DNA of 64,000 bases from positions 1,146,882-1,210,881 of the forward strand of contig MU004240.1 of assembly GCA_010405405.1 (NCBI GenBank), read 5' to 3'. Made by a program: the position numbers and the translations under genes. The notes beneath the pieces are model-generated. The model was not told the DNA's origin, made no database searches, and saw only the letters and a list, made by a program, of their open reading frames with translations. Position 1 is the stretch's first letter. Each line of letters opens with the position of its first letter. Origin of the DNA: Microthyrium microscopicum. Lineage: Eukaryota; Ascomycota; Dothideomycetes; Microthyriales; Microthyriaceae. This document shows, piece by piece, positions 12,196 to 23,602 of this stretch.

Positions 12196-13587
12196 ATGGC
12201 TACCGCGGAAACCTCAGCTCGGCCCCATGGTACGACTCTACAAAATCCTCTGAGCTTTTGAGCTCCCATGTGGACGATGGCTAACCTAGGTGTAGATCGA
12301 CATGGTAGAAAACATGCCTTCTCGTCCTGGATGCGACGACTTGCTACCTTAAAGCATAATGCCACGAACAATAGCAGTGTCGATCGCAAAGGAGTCAACG
12401 ACAATCTGACACATAAACAACGGAGAAATCTAGTCGCAAAGAACAATCCCTATCCGGAATCCGCCCTTCCCCTTCCACCAGTACAGCGACGAGGCCCTGG
12501 TCATTCCAGAGGACCTTCGAGTTATGCTCCTACCATGATGTCCCAGGAAACCGGTAGCATATGGTCCTACGAAGATACTATGAGTGCTCATGGTGGTCGA
12601 GTGATGAGTACAAGATCTGCAGCTCCTACTGTAGCCACAAATCCGGATACTATCCATTCAGATGCTGGGCAATCTAAAGCTGGAACAACATTTACGGCTG
12701 CCGGAGCGATGAGTGCTCGCACTGGGGGAAATAGTGCATTTTCCTCTCCTCGGCAATCTCAGGAATCTCTTACAACTACACTGACAACTCTACAATCGAC
12801 TGCACCATCGGGAATGCTGGCGCATCACCACGGTCAAGGAAATCAAGCCAACTCGTTACACTCGCCAAATCAAGTTACATACGCGCCGCATCCACCTCAC
12901 TATATACCACCCCATCTAGCTCCACATCCACAGACATACAGTAGTGCTATTGCAAATAATATGTTGACTGACAATGCCTCGGTATTGACGTTAGCTTCAT
13001 CATCCAAGCGACGACGTCGACACTCGTTGGACACGGACGCATCCGTGCGAGCCCTGGCCCCATCTTCTCTATTTGGCAACAGTCGTGAGAGTCTTCCGCT
13101 TAGTGTGCTGAGCTCCAACATTGAGAATGCTGGTGGGGCATTCACCGGTCCAATACGCCCACAAGCAGTCAGTCTCGCAAATGCTGAACGGGCCAGCGTT
13201 TACTCTGCATCTGGAGTTGTGCCTGTCATCAACAGTGAGCGAAACAGCTACTATGCTGGCAAACAGGTTGATGGCGCCAGCATTCGAAGTGGACTCTTTG
13301 GACATGGAAAGACAGAGAGTATCAGCGGCAGTATAACAGGCATAGCATCAAGCCCACTAGCTAGTCCAAAGGATGCCACTAGCCTTCAAGGACGAACCAG
13401 TCGACGCAACTCGGACTGGCAGGATCCGGAAACTCTCAACTGGGATGAGGACGAAGAGGATGAGGAACTCGGAGAGCAAGGAGACAAGGGAGGTCCTAGT
13501 GGAAGCCACCCGGAAGGAAACGCCAAACCTTCGTCGGATCAAAAAGGCAAGGGTAGACTTCTTGACTCTTCAACATCGAAGAAGTGA
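12196..13587 (+). CDS. Disordered, low-complexity fungal protein of unknown function
   Basis: Two exons: 12196-12229 and 12290-13587, with a 60-nt intron (GTACGA...CCTAG, phase 1), 443 residues. The short first exon encodes MATAETSARPHG; after splicing the chain continues VDRHGRKHAFSSWMRRLATL, a conserved basic N-terminal box in proteins of this kind in moulds. I recall that homologues are often auto-labelled as 'Ca2+-modulated nonselective cation channel polycystin', but no membrane segment or channel domain is visible here, so I give no function. Seen: NNPYPESALPLPPVQRRGPG near residue 60; Ser/Thr/Ala-rich sequence through the middle; a His/Pro-rich patch (APHPPHYIPPHLAPHP); KRRRRHS; and an acidic run (NWDEDEEDEELGEQGDK) before a Lys/Ser tail. 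Likely cytosolic or cortical, by inference only. Confidence 0.8.
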
Positions 13588-14235
13588 GGATATAAGTCCT
13601 TGATCCTGTATTTATGATTAAACGATACTCTCACTACATGACGCACAAGTCTGTACAGTCAACTAGATGAATGAACTATTCTTCGAAGCCCCATAGTATT
13701 AATCACGCGTGTAACAAGTTTTAGGACAGAACCTTATGGAATTTTGAAGTGAGAATTACAGGTATGTGTTTTCTGTTCGCTGGCAGAAACTGCTGGCTTA
13801 CTTGACTATAGTGGCGGCATGATAGAGTTTAGCGGCTGGCAACGACCACAGAGGGAAACAATTCATATCAATTGACGACTAGAATGTCTTTCAAAACCCC
13901 TGGACTACACGCCATAAAAGGAGCGACTTGAAATCTTTCACAACCGGTTACTATCAAAGTAAACCTATTCCCGTTGCCTCGTCGACGAGCCAACCTCATC
14001 ACCTCACTAGCAAATCCACTACTCGCAGGATTACGACCACTTCGAAATAGTTCAAAAGCTGTTTGCAGACATTGCTTACAAAGGAATAAACAAAGCTACT
14101 TTGTTTCCTCGATCTTCGAGATTTCAATTCCAGCTTTTCTTTGTTGGCTGCCAATCTATACGAGCAGCTCGAGTCTCCCTATCAAGAACATACAACAATA
14201 CCCTCCAAAAGTCATAGGACCCTTAACTATCAGCA
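13588..14235. other. Intergenic region
   Basis: 650 bases with terminator of the upstream gene and promoter/leader of the next one on the same strand. No gene or repeat recognised. Confidence 0.5.
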
Positions 14236-16302
14236 ATGGCGCCTAAAGCAAAAAAAAACCCACCTTCCCCAAGAAAAAGGAGCACTAGAATCCAGCAGCT
14301 AGAGGCTGCAAAGGCGGCCACTGCTGATGCAGAGGCACAAAGAGCTGCAAACTCGACGGTCGCTGGACCATCGAAGGCCACCCCAAGCGCGGCGGCTGGC
14401 CCAGCCAAAGTAGCAGCCGCAAACCCGGCAAAGAAGACTCCAGTATCGAGGGCACCCAAAAGAGGCAAGCGCGGGCAGTCCAGCGCGTTGCCAGCAATCA
14501 CTGAAGAAGATGAGGAGGAAGATCCAAACCAACAACCAGAAGACCAAGGTGGACAGGACGACGACCAACAACCTACCAGGCCTTCTATAAGTCGTCGTCG
14601 CTTGACTTTATATGAGCGAGAATTCCACAATAGCTTTGGCCAATTGAGCAGCAACAGCACTGGACGAGAAGTCTCACGTGTATGGGCACCGTTAGTTCGA
14701 AAGTGGTTTCCTCGGCCAAAGTACAGAGTGTTCAAAGTGCATGATCATTTTGGCAGCTATGTCGTTGTATGCAAGGGAGATGAGGATGAGACAGTCGACG
14801 AGCAAGTAGTGTCTCCTAGTACTCGCAAGGACAGCAACAAGAGACCCCGAGAGGATGATGATGAAGAGGATGGGGACGAAGACGCTGACGCTAAAGATAA
14901 AGGCTCATCGCCCAAACAGCCGAAACGCAAGAAGTCCAAGTTGAACTTTTCAGGTAAAGTTATAATGCCAGGCTCGAGTACTACGAATGGAAAGTCGAGA
15001 GCCACTACATCGTTTTATAGGCCCCCGCCGCCCGTGTTCAGCCTCCCGCCCCTGAGAGTAGTTGCCGAACCCGCTCCAAAGCCAGCCAGAAAGGCTCAGC
15101 GGCTCAAAATAACAGTACGTGAGGCAAGGTTCAGGAGAGTGGGTGGAGCTAGCAATCTTCAAGGGAACGCTGACGCAGGAGACGAAGACGACGAAGACGA
15201 AGGCAACGGAGACGAGGACAATGAAGACGAAGACGTCCAAGACGAGCAGGTAGATCAACAGTCGCCAGCGACTCTTCAGCGAAATCAAGAGGCTCTAGAG
15301 AAGCGTATGTCACAATTGGCCGCTGCAAAAGCGAACGAGCCAGTTATCCTCGAGTCACGCGTCCGAGATACTGAATTGTTTGATGAAGCATTCCATGGAA
15401 GGTTCAATATTGTCCTCGTGGTTCTCTGTGGTAAGCATGGCTACCTTGAGAAGAAACCCAAGGAGTGGTCGTTACATCCATATGGTACAACTGTTAGAGC
15501 GTTGTTAAACTACTTCCGAGAACACAGCTCAGTCGGGCAGCAGAGCTCCCCAATCTTTGGCATCAACGCCATTGGCAGTAAGTATCGTTTCTGGCAGTAT
15601 GTCCCGAACAAGATGTTCTACACCTCCGATGAGCACGACTCAGCAGACCCATATTTCCCCATGAGACCTTTCTACCGAAGCTCGGGTTATACGGAAGAGG
15701 ATGCATGCCACAGAGTATATGCTTCCTTTTGGGTGGCCATGATACGACTGAGTGAATTTGATTCTGTTACGCTTTACAGAGCTGAAATCGAGATGATGAA
15801 CGCTGATAGGGAACACCTAAGGGAGAACTCGGAGTTGGATTTCCCAAAGTTTAACTACAATTCCTTCAGGAAACCAAGGGCGCATAAAGCGTTGCTACGT
15901 CAATTCGGGATTGAGACGGACCTAGCAGGTAATCCACTTCCCGCACCTGGAGAGACCGAAGAGACCCCTATTGATGTGGATGAGGAGAACGGGACAACAA
16001 CGCGTAGGAGGGCAAAGGGAAAGAGAGCCAAACGCGGACCAATCCAGCCCAAGGGTAAAGGGAGAGCAACCACAGCCGTGGCCTCCCCTGAAGCAGAAGA
16101 GCAGCAGTCCCAGGCAGCTGGCACGTCGTTGAATCCGGGCACGAAAAGACAGGCGGCAGAAGAAGATGATGATAATGATGATGATGATGATGATGGTGAT
16201 GCTGCAAGTGGAAGCAGACCTGCAACGAAGAGGGCGAAGAATTCAGCCGCGACTCAAGGACCGACAAGAAAACGACCGGCGAGAGCTAATAGGACAGGCT
16301 AA
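14236..16302 (+). CDS. Uncharacterised acidic/basic low-complexity protein with a central ordered domain
   Basis: Single long frame, 688 residues, no intron needed. I do not recognise a family. Seen: N-terminal basic and Ala/Lys-rich segment (MAPKAKKNPPSPRKRSTR), several acidic runs (EEDEEEDP about residue 92; DDDEEDGDEDADAKDK about 210; GDEDDEDEGNGDEDNEDED about 315; DDDNDDDDDDGD about 648), and basic patches (KQPKRKKSKL, RRRAKGKRAKRG) that look like nuclear localisation signals. Between about residues 370 and 560 the sequence is ordered and hydrophobic, with HPYGTTVRALLNYFREH, IFGINAIGSKYRFWQYV and YASFWVAMIRLSEFDSVTLY. A shorter ordered piece near 120-180 contains LTLYEREFHNSFGQL and WAPLVRKWFPRPKYRVFKV. 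A GAT trinucleotide run (about 16168-16203) encodes the last acidic tract. Probably nuclear; lineage-restricted by inference. Confidence 0.75.
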   Translation: MAPKAKKNPPSPRKRSTRIQQLEAAKAATADAEAQRAANSTVAGPSKATPSAAAGPAKVAAANPAKKTPVSRAPKRGKRGQSSALPAITEEDEEEDPNQQPEDQGGQDDDQQPTRPSISRRRLTLYEREFHNSFGQLSSNSTGREVSRVWAPLVRKWFPRPKYRVFKVHDHFGSYVVVCKGDEDETVDEQVVSPSTRKDSNKRPREDDDEEDGDEDADAKDKGSSPKQPKRKKSKLNFSGKVIMPGSSTTNGKSRATTSFYRPPPPVFSLPPLRVVAEPAPKPARKAQRLKITVREARFRRVGGASNLQGNADAGDEDDEDEGNGDEDNEDEDVQDEQVDQQSPATLQRNQEALEKRMSQLAAAKANEPVILESRVRDTELFDEAFHGRFNIVLVVLCGKHGYLEKKPKEWSLHPYGTTVRALLNYFREHSSVGQQSSPIFGINAIGSKYRFWQYVPNKMFYTSDEHDSADPYFPMRPFYRSSGYTEEDACHRVYASFWVAMIRLSEFDSVTLYRAEIEMMNADREHLRENSELDFPKFNYNSFRKPRAHKALLRQFGIETDLAGNPLPAPGETEETPIDVDEENGTTTRRRAKGKRAKRGPIQPKGKGRATTAVASPEAEEQQSQAAGTSLNPGTKRQAAEEDDDNDDDDDDGDAASGSRPATKRAKNSAATQGPTRKRPARANRTG
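16168..16203 (+). repeat. GAT/GAY microsatellite inside the coding region
   Basis: Imperfect GAT repeat coding for an Asp-rich tract near the C terminus of the acidic protein. Length polymorphism between strains would be expected. Confidence 0.7.
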
Positions 16303-16663
16303 CGATCTGATCATGATTTACAAATGTAGCTAGCGTTGGGGTTTGCAAGAGACTGGACTGGATGCCTATTGTCTGTTGGTCCGAAGATCCTCCTATGTAT
16401 AATTTGGGAGTATCATTGATCGAGCCGGGTGGTTCCATATCTCGCTGTAGATGTTACGTAGTTCTACGATTTTCTTTGGTCTAAAAATGTTATTTTTGAG
16501 AGAGCAATCTATTCATTGTATTCATCATGGCATTAGCCCGCTCCTAAGCAAGATGATTTATCATGCCATGCGTAAATCACGGCGACAAGTCCTTGAAACC
16601 AAACCCTGCTTTCTTCTGCATCTCTTGGATGTCTGGTCAATATATGACTCGAAGCATCATTAC
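16303..16663. other. Convergent intergenic region
   Basis: 360 bases between the stop codons of the acidic protein gene and MBF1; only 3' untranslated sequence is expected. Nothing else recognised. Confidence 0.5.
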
Positions 16664-17236
16664 TTAGCTGCCACTAGCCGCCGCAGCTTGGTTCTTCTTG
16701 CCCCTGACTATCTTTTGACCAATATTCTTGCCACGTAGATGGTATCCGAGAGCCCTCTCCATCTTGATGACCACCCCCTCATTTGGTGCAGCCTTGCCAT
16801 TTTCGAAGGCCTGAACAACAGCCACGTTCTCACCGATCTTGTTGGCGAGATCTGTCTGTGTCATTGGCTGACCTTTTTGGTTCTTTAGTGTCGGCCGAAT
16901 GGTTTTTAAGGTCTTGGAGATAGAGTCATCAACTGTCTTGGGCTTGACTATATCATCGGATCGGTCGACTTTGGTCAGAAGTTGGCCTTCACTACCACCT
17001 TTCTATATGAGAACAGCGTATTAGTGTTTATCAATGTGGTTTAAGGCTTGGGTATGACAAAGTCAAGGCCATACCTGATTGGCAGTTGAGTACTTCTTTT
17101 CAGTGGCAATAGCAGCACCTTGGCGACGAGCGGCATTAAGAGCAGCCTCGCCTCGAATGACTTTCTCGCGGGGTCCAGCCGCTCCACCATGGGCCTTGGA
17201 GCCAATTTTGGTGACCGTATCCCAATCGTCAGACAT
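16664..17236 (-). CDS. MBF1: Multiprotein-bridging factor 1, transcriptional coactivator
   Basis: Two exons, 17075-17236 and 16664-17002, 72-nt intron, phase 0; 166 residues. Mbf1 bridges TBP and bZIP activators (Gcn4 in yeast) and also acts on stalled ribosomes to prevent frameshifting. Seen: N-terminal MBF1 domain starting [18 protein letters not shown]; linker [18 protein letters not shown]; Cro/C1-type helix-turn-helix domain with [20 protein letters not shown] and [15 protein letters not shown] at about residues 100-155; basic Ala/Ser tail. Length is close to the 150-160 residues of other fungal Mbf1 proteins. A perfect TGACTCA element lies 304 bases upstream of the start codon. Confidence 0.95.
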
Positions 17237-18041
17237 GGCTGATGGTGTGTAAATGTGTGTGGCGGGTAGTAGTGCGGTTGGAGGAGTAACGAATTGGAGA
17301 CCCTTCGAGTCCTATGGTGTGATGCTTCGTTGGTTAAAGAATTGATAGAGCAAGTTGTAGTGAGGCTTTGGAGTGAGGTGGAGGAAGAAAGATAAATGGT
17401 GTTTGGGGTTGGAAGTTTGATGTACCCTCTACAAGGTAGTAGGCTTTATGTCATGGAAGGCTCTAGACGTTACCTTGACTAGCTGCGGTAGGACACCGCC
17501 AAGACCGCCGCTGTACAGCCCCCATCTGACCGAACAGAGTGACTCAATCACTCAGTCACTTTGACTCTGATGATCTGATCTTACTTTCTTGGTGAACCGT
17601 CACCAATTCAAAAGGCCTTTACGGATCCTTTAATCATTGACATAAATAAATTTACTCAGCAGGTAGCAATCTATTGGGATATTTACCTAGGTAGCTACTT
17701 GGGAATCCAAGTACTAGATGTGAGGATTATCAGCCAATCTTCATGAGTTTATGGATATGTGAGCAGAGCCCCAGAGCCCCAGAGCCCCACCGCCACAGTC
17801 GTGAGCAACTCTACAATAATCCCTTCAGCTACGCATCTCCTTAACTCTGTCACTAACTGGCGCTTTTATTGATTAAGCAAACCAGAGTTATTGCGATGGA
17901 AGCATCATCGCAGCTCTGTAACCGTCTCTACAACTTCAATGATGATATAAAAGGCTAGGAGCCAACGAAATGGACAATGGGCACGCCAACTATTGCATCC
18001 TTAGAATGGCTACGCCGTAGTCGATTCTGCTAGATATCACT
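17237..18041. other. Intergenic region upstream of MBF1
   Basis: 800 bases between MBF1 and the 3' end of the HET gene. Contains the TGACTCA site above and a short tandem repeat, three copies of CAGAGCCC at about 17764-17788. No ORF of interest. Confidence 0.5.
17540..17546. promoter_or_regulatory. Gcn4/CPC1-type element TGACTCA upstream of MBF1
   Basis: Perfect match to the TGASTCA consensus bound by Gcn4 (yeast) and CPC1/CpcA (moulds), 304 bases 5' of the MBF1 ATG. A degenerate second copy (TCAGTCA) follows at 17552-17558 and a GACTC half-site a few bases later, so the region is a small cluster. Function is inferred from the motif only; a 7-base match alone can arise by chance. Confidence 0.45.
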
Positions 18042-20405
18042 TCACACTAACTTTAGGATCCTGCTTGGCCAGCTCTCTATCCAGGCTATCCTGAAATCTC
18101 CATACATTGCAAGAGTTCCAACTCTCTCATAGGATTCGTCTGGCTGTTCACTTAGCCGCTTTAAAACCAAACAATCGGCCGCTTCCTCTGAATTGTTGCC
18201 TGCAAAAACAACGAGAACAAGATAATCCTCGGGATAGAACAAGGTTAGGTCCAGGTCCCAGTCTTTCTGGCCTTCGCGGCTGGTTTCCATCGATACTATA
18301 AGTGATTTCGTTGTATTGAATGCTAGGAACGTCCATGACGCTTGGATATCTATACCTTCCACAGGCTCATCGAAATGACCCCATCCTGCCTGGCGTTCTT
18401 CGTTCCGCTCAGGGACAACCTGTGCGCTGCGTACAAGAGGCATTGTCCGACCTTCAACTGTGAGATGCCCCGAGAGTACCTTACCGTAAGGATTACTATC
18501 ATCTTGCAGCGTTATATGACTGTCGATAAGTTCCAGTTCGAACTGGCATGTTGTCCATGAGATTGCTTGAAATGCGACTGGGTCATTTGGTGACCGCCCA
18601 CGACCTAATACACGTTAACACCTGCTTGCGCGGTTTGTGCCTGGGGAGTCTATCATCCTACCATGACGGAGCACGGTAAACTTTTACATGCTTACAAGTA
18701 CCTAGCTCTCCTATCCATAAGAGACAATTTCTGATATTGCAGCTCCAAAGCCCTGCTAAGTAGCTGCCTTCAAGTGCTGAATGTACTCGACTTGCCAAAC
18801 CGGAAAAAGCGACAAGCTTATCTGATTCGCTTCGCGACGAGTACTGTTGTACCAAATTTTGATAAGATAGCAGGACGTTGCGCAAGTTGGGGAGCCCAGT
18901 ATCAACCTGAGCTAGGACGTTTTTATATATCAGCAAAGATATCTCTGGTTCAAGAGCTACTGGAAACCGATTTCCAGTAGTAAGTCCATCTGCAGATGCG
19001 TATCCTTGTGGACATCGCCAATATATCTGCTCGTTGCCGTAGTACAGCTGACGAGGAGACAAGATGGACTCTTGCAAGCACCATCCGCGGGCAGCTAGCG
19101 GAGCCCTCATGTCTAGAACTCGAAGACTCTCCTCATTGGACGACATCCTCTCAACCGAGATCCCAATGGTAGAGAGTTTATCAGAACATACACTTAGTTT
19201 CCTGGGTCTAGGATCTGGAATGGGAGGATTACCCTTCAATATGCCGTGTGTACTGCGCTCTGATACCATGGCCGATATTGTGACTGTAGAGTTTTGGTAT
19301 AGCATACCCATGTTCTGAGATTCTGTAAGCCAATCTGAGGGGCTGTCCTGCAAAATGCATAGACAATCGATCCAGATATATCGAATGCCAAGATCTCGCG
19401 TTATGGTGATGGCATCTTGAAAGTTAAGCGGTAATTCGGAGAATGGGATGTTACCCTTATATGGTTCGATTGTGTCTGCGTTCAACACAGGATCAATGTT
19501 TCCACCCCTGATTTGTGTTAGCCGAACAGTCCATCCACTACGCCGGTTTCACTTTGTTTATTCTGATCTCTTGCAATGTGTAATGAATATAAAGCAGAAC
19601 TGACCAGCAATGGCTGAGCGTGACATACTCTCCTTTTGCGCCTTGTGGGTGAACCAAGCGCAGCACAGGAGGAGCATCACCTAAATTGCCGACATCAACT
19701 ATTCGAGTTGGTAGTTCACGAGCAGTTCTGGAAAGACAAGTTGAATGGTGGAATTGACAATCATGTAGCCAGTTGCGGGCAATATCATAATTGCTCTTTG
19801 CGCTCAAGTCTGGGTCAACTTTCAAATATCCAATTTGATAATCTCTCACGTGAAGTTCTTTTCCATATGGTATATCCGTCAGCTACTAAAATAAGGAATC
19901 ATGATCAGATTTTTGAGGAAGACGAACCACCAAGTGTACGAAGCCTGAGTTCCAACGGAGGTAACTGCCAACTCCCTTCTTCATCTTCGTCTACATACTC
20001 AGCATCATAGTTTTCGCCGGGTCCTACCTGCACCAATACTGAGTCAAAGACCAGAACCTCCTCTATAGTTCGGTTGAGGTAAAGATTCCCCGCGTTGAGA
20101 GCAATTTTGATATCAGATTCGTCCAGCTCTTTGGCAAATGCATACATGGACTTGGTTATATCATTTTGTGACCCTTCCCATTTGTAAGGCCAGGTTTCGT
20201 ACTGGCCTGGACTACCCTTGAAGCACTCCAAAATCAGCCCGCAGAAATCACAACCTTGGAGGGCGCTCTGCTCAAGGTTGGAAAACGAGCTGTGGTGCTG
20301 ATAAAATGCGTGTTTGGGAAAGATATGGGCCGAGAACTCTCTCTCGGCCAACTCCACAAGGGCTTCGATCGAGAGACCAGAGCAATGGTGGCATCGAGAA
20401 GCCAT
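18042..20405 (-). pseudogene. HET-domain (heterokaryon incompatibility) gene with a frameshift near its 3' end
   Basis: HET proteins mediate non-self recognition and cell death on hyphal fusion in filamentous ascomycetes. Proposed exons: about 19931-20405, 19605-19857, 18662-19507, 18042-18604. Seen: cysteine-rich N terminus (MASRCHHCSGLSIEALVELA, QGCDFCGLILECF); the hallmark HET core VTLSHCW joined over a 97-nt intron (GTCAGT...ATCAG) to GGNIDPVLNADTIEPYKG, then DLGIRYIWIDCLCILQDS, ARGWCLQESILSPRQLYYG and VYRAPSW. The next intron (18605-18661) restores the expected SWSWA, but the frame meets TGA at 18583-18585; one base out of phase the C-terminal part resumes (DPVAFQ onward) and stays open for about 180 codons to 18042. 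So one extra base breaks the frame near 18581-18592, unless an unusual splice is used or the base is a sequencing error. The first intron's donor is also ambiguous (19930 or 19939). No restored protein is given. Confidence 0.75.
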
Positions 20406-21428
20406 CGTTCATTAAAACAAATCGCTGTCTGATTGCTTGCGCTCAATATTTTCACATAGTTGATCAATAAGAATCTGTTTGCCAGAATCCTTCACCAGCT
20501 TGCGGGGTATCATGGGCGTCACTGCTGCCCTCTCACAATGGATTATACGTGAATCAGGTCCGAGAGGACCACTCAGATTATCTTTCAGCAATCAAGTTAG
20601 TTTTGCGGAATTTGAAATCCACCTACCCGATTGCGAAATCCTGGATGTTTGTATAGGTACCTGATGAGAATTTACTCATAAGTTTGCATAAACTTTATCT
20701 ATATACAGTAGTTTTACGACCGAGAACTCTTTCTCTAGATACTTCTGATTATCAGTAAAATCAGTTGATTCAAGAGGAAAAGTCACTAAGAAGAGGCGTG
20801 AGCTAGTCAAGCTAGTCCCCTAATGCGGGCGCTAGCGGGCGGGCCGCTGGCTCGTGGCACACATGGACCGCTCCCATCAGGCAAGTGTGAATTTGAGGAC
20901 TAACTGCTCCACTTCCTTTCAAGTGCATAAAACCTTCGATTTCCCAGCATAATTATCCTGGGATCTGAGGCTCATTTGTTTGAGTAGCATTCACGGGAGT
21001 CTCACTCTCGATGGAAGCATGTCATTCATTTTGTCAGTCGTTTGATACGCTTGAGCTTAAGATCCAATTCTTGGCTTGTCACTTTCACAACTAACTCGAG
21101 TCTCAACAAAACACTATTTAACTACTCTGTAGATGGAACTGTTGATTTTGAGCCCAGCTGTATGGTACTAGAGTTTTGGGAGATAATGAGGATAATTTTC
21201 CAATCCGAGAAAGCCTCACATACTACGATAGATTACTGTCAACAGCAGCTTTTCGCAGGAAACGACATACTCCACCAAAGTAAAGCGCGAACTTATGAAA
21301 AACTGATTGGAGGTCGAGAAAGTTTTGTAGTTTTCCATGTTGAAAAAATCGTGCTTACAGCTTGCTCAGAGTGCAATCCCTTAGGTTATCGGATTCTTGA
21401 TTGTCAAGTGGTCGGGTAGTCTTGCCAT
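20406..21428. other. Intergenic region upstream of the HET gene
   Basis: About 1 kb. A plus-strand open frame at 21042-21419 has no recognisable features and no splice partner. GC-rich patch around 20825-20870. No gene recognised. Confidence 0.5.
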
Positions 21429-23602
21429 CTAGAAGCCCGTCTCTGAGCCATCAATAAACCGTGGGTATCCTGCAGTGCGTTTCAAATAAGAAGCCCAGTA
21501 TTCGTAACGGTTGCGATGAGCATACTTGCCCCTTTTCACGCTCTCGTAATCATCGCCAACAGCTTTCTTCTCCCATTCCGATGCAATGCTCTCCTCAACA
21601 TCCTCAGGAAAGTAGACGAAAAAGTCCTTTAGAAGTGTCCCGTGTGTACGACGTGTTTTACTTGTCTGATAGGTGACTACGCGAAGTGCCTCGTTGCACA
21701 TTTCTAAGAAAGAGTGCTTTTTGCAACATTTTCTATACCCGTGCTCGTTGATCTCTCCGATGGACTCGTCGCTTGAGCTGAAATCCAATGTCAAGGCCAG
21801 TTTGCTTAGTGAAACCTGAGTGGCCATGATTTTGATATCTTGTTCGAAGATCAAATGAGTATTACCAAACATTTCCCTATCGAAATGTGCAGGCTCTTTC
21901 GGAAAGCACAGCTGCACACTTCGCAGGTGTTTCAGAGCCGAGGGCGGTAGTCTACTGAAAAACCGTGCTTGTGGAGTTGACCTGGCAATATGGTGCCAGT
22001 AGTAATCAGAAGCCCAGTTCAAGTATTCTGGCGGGCATCTGCGCAGTAGAACGATGAAGTGGTTGTAACTATAGAAGATTTGTGTTGCTTCCTCGTGGAA
22101 CTCCTTGTTGACGAGAAATAGGTTCAAGGGGAACCTCCAACATTTACACGAAGTCGAAAACGATATTGATTTCGTGTTCATCTCAGTGACGGCTTGACAA
22201 ACATGTTGCCGTTCGTAGGGCTGATGCTGAAGTCGAAATCCAGCATAGGGCCACGATGAGTTCAGTTCGATATCCTTTGGTGCAACCAGATCCGTGTTTT
22301 TAAGCACCTCTCGTCGAAGCTCTGCCGGCAGTTTGGAGAATCCGGACAGTTTTGAGGACCTGCTATCACCAACGGTATGCTGCTGCACTGTTTCTTCAGC
22401 AAGCTGACGTATTCTCGGATCTACATGTGCTGCAAGCCTTAGTGCGAAAGACCGAAGCCTTGGTAGTCCTTCCAAAGCCGAAACAAATGCTTTCGCTGTC
22501 TGAATGTTTTTGCAGTCGCAAATTATGCCTAGATCTAGCTGCCCTGGTTTGATTGATGATCGAAGCAACTGGGCGGTATCTCGAAGCTCCTTTTGAGCAA
22601 GTCTTCCTGCCCCATAAGAAGTGGTGGATAGTGGCTCATCAACTCCCGTGCAAAGACAATATTTATAAGGGTGGAACAGTCCTTCAGGGATCGGATCGTT
22701 GGGGTAGCAGCGACAGTATCTAAGCTTACGCGCAACGTCTCTTTGAGGCCAAGGATACACTTGCCATCCTCGCTGGTATACTGAAACTGTAGCTCTGTGG
22801 AAAGTGTCATCCACGTAGGCAGTGTTTGGAATAAGATTATTATTTACTTCAATCCTCAAAGACGTCAAGCAAGCGAGCTTGTCACCGAAGTAGGACTTGA
22901 TAGTTCGTAGAATACCATTGTGTCCGCAGCGGTGAACCACGAATGCGTTGCGAGAGAGATAAAACTGTAGCATTTCATGATATATTTGTCGGCAGGTTGT
23001 TCGTAATGACAGTGGCAGTATCTGCGGCCCGTCGTCAACAGGACACTGACAGCCGTACTCATGTGACGTCACTGGACATATATCTGTTGCCAATTAGCTT
23101 GATATAACGCATCTGTAATGTCAAATCATTGCTAGATCACTGCAGACAATGCTAGTATAGTATACCGCAGGGTATTTTAATGGCATATTTGAGCAGGAAC
23201 TCGATATTGTGGACATTAAGGACTTCTTGGGAAGAGAAATTTACCTTGAAATCTGGCCCATCGACAGTTATCCTGAAGATTTGAATAGAAAGAATATTCC
23301 TTATCAGATTTATTGATTGCGCGCCCGTCTTCATTGAGCAGGACGGCATCAGCAATTGCAATCGATACAAGGCTGTTTGCCAAAATAGGGCATTCGCGGA
23401 TAAGATGACCGAACGCATACTCCCATATCAGCTCTCGAATGTGATAGGGAAGTTGCAATAACCTGGAAGTCTGGGTTGAAGTCCGTTGTTTCTTTGGCTT
23501 GCTCAATGCCAATGTATGATTGGAAGTTCGACAAAGCTGGAGAAGTTAGGAGCCATACTCTCGGATCGGGAGGTGGAAAGGTACTTTTGTCTGTGACTTC
23601 AT
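21429..23602 (-). CDS. Large F-box-like / DUF7730-type fungal protein, two-module
   Basis: Proposed exons: 23585-23602, 23245-23536, 21429-23083 (phases agree; 654 residues). Seen: two F-box-like modules of the kind common in mould genomes, LLQLPYHIRELIWEYAFG near residue 30 and FSKLPAELRREVLKNTDL near residue 350, each followed by a conserved 'resident residue' region with TCRQIYHEM or VNKEFHEEATQIFY. Such proteins may be substrate receptors of SCF ubiquitin ligases, but function is unproven. The large last exon (551 codons) is secure. The 161-nt second intron is longer than any other here and overlaps an open frame in another phase (NFSSQEVLNVHNIEFLLKYA, about 23160-23240), so a different exon arrangement or decay of this part is possible. 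The tiny first exon (MKSQTK) is the weakest part. Confidence 0.65.

Noticed and set aside
21042-21419. 125-codon plus-strand frame upstream of the HET gene
   Set aside because: No motif, no signal peptide, and no splice partner; sequence character is like its non-coding surroundings.
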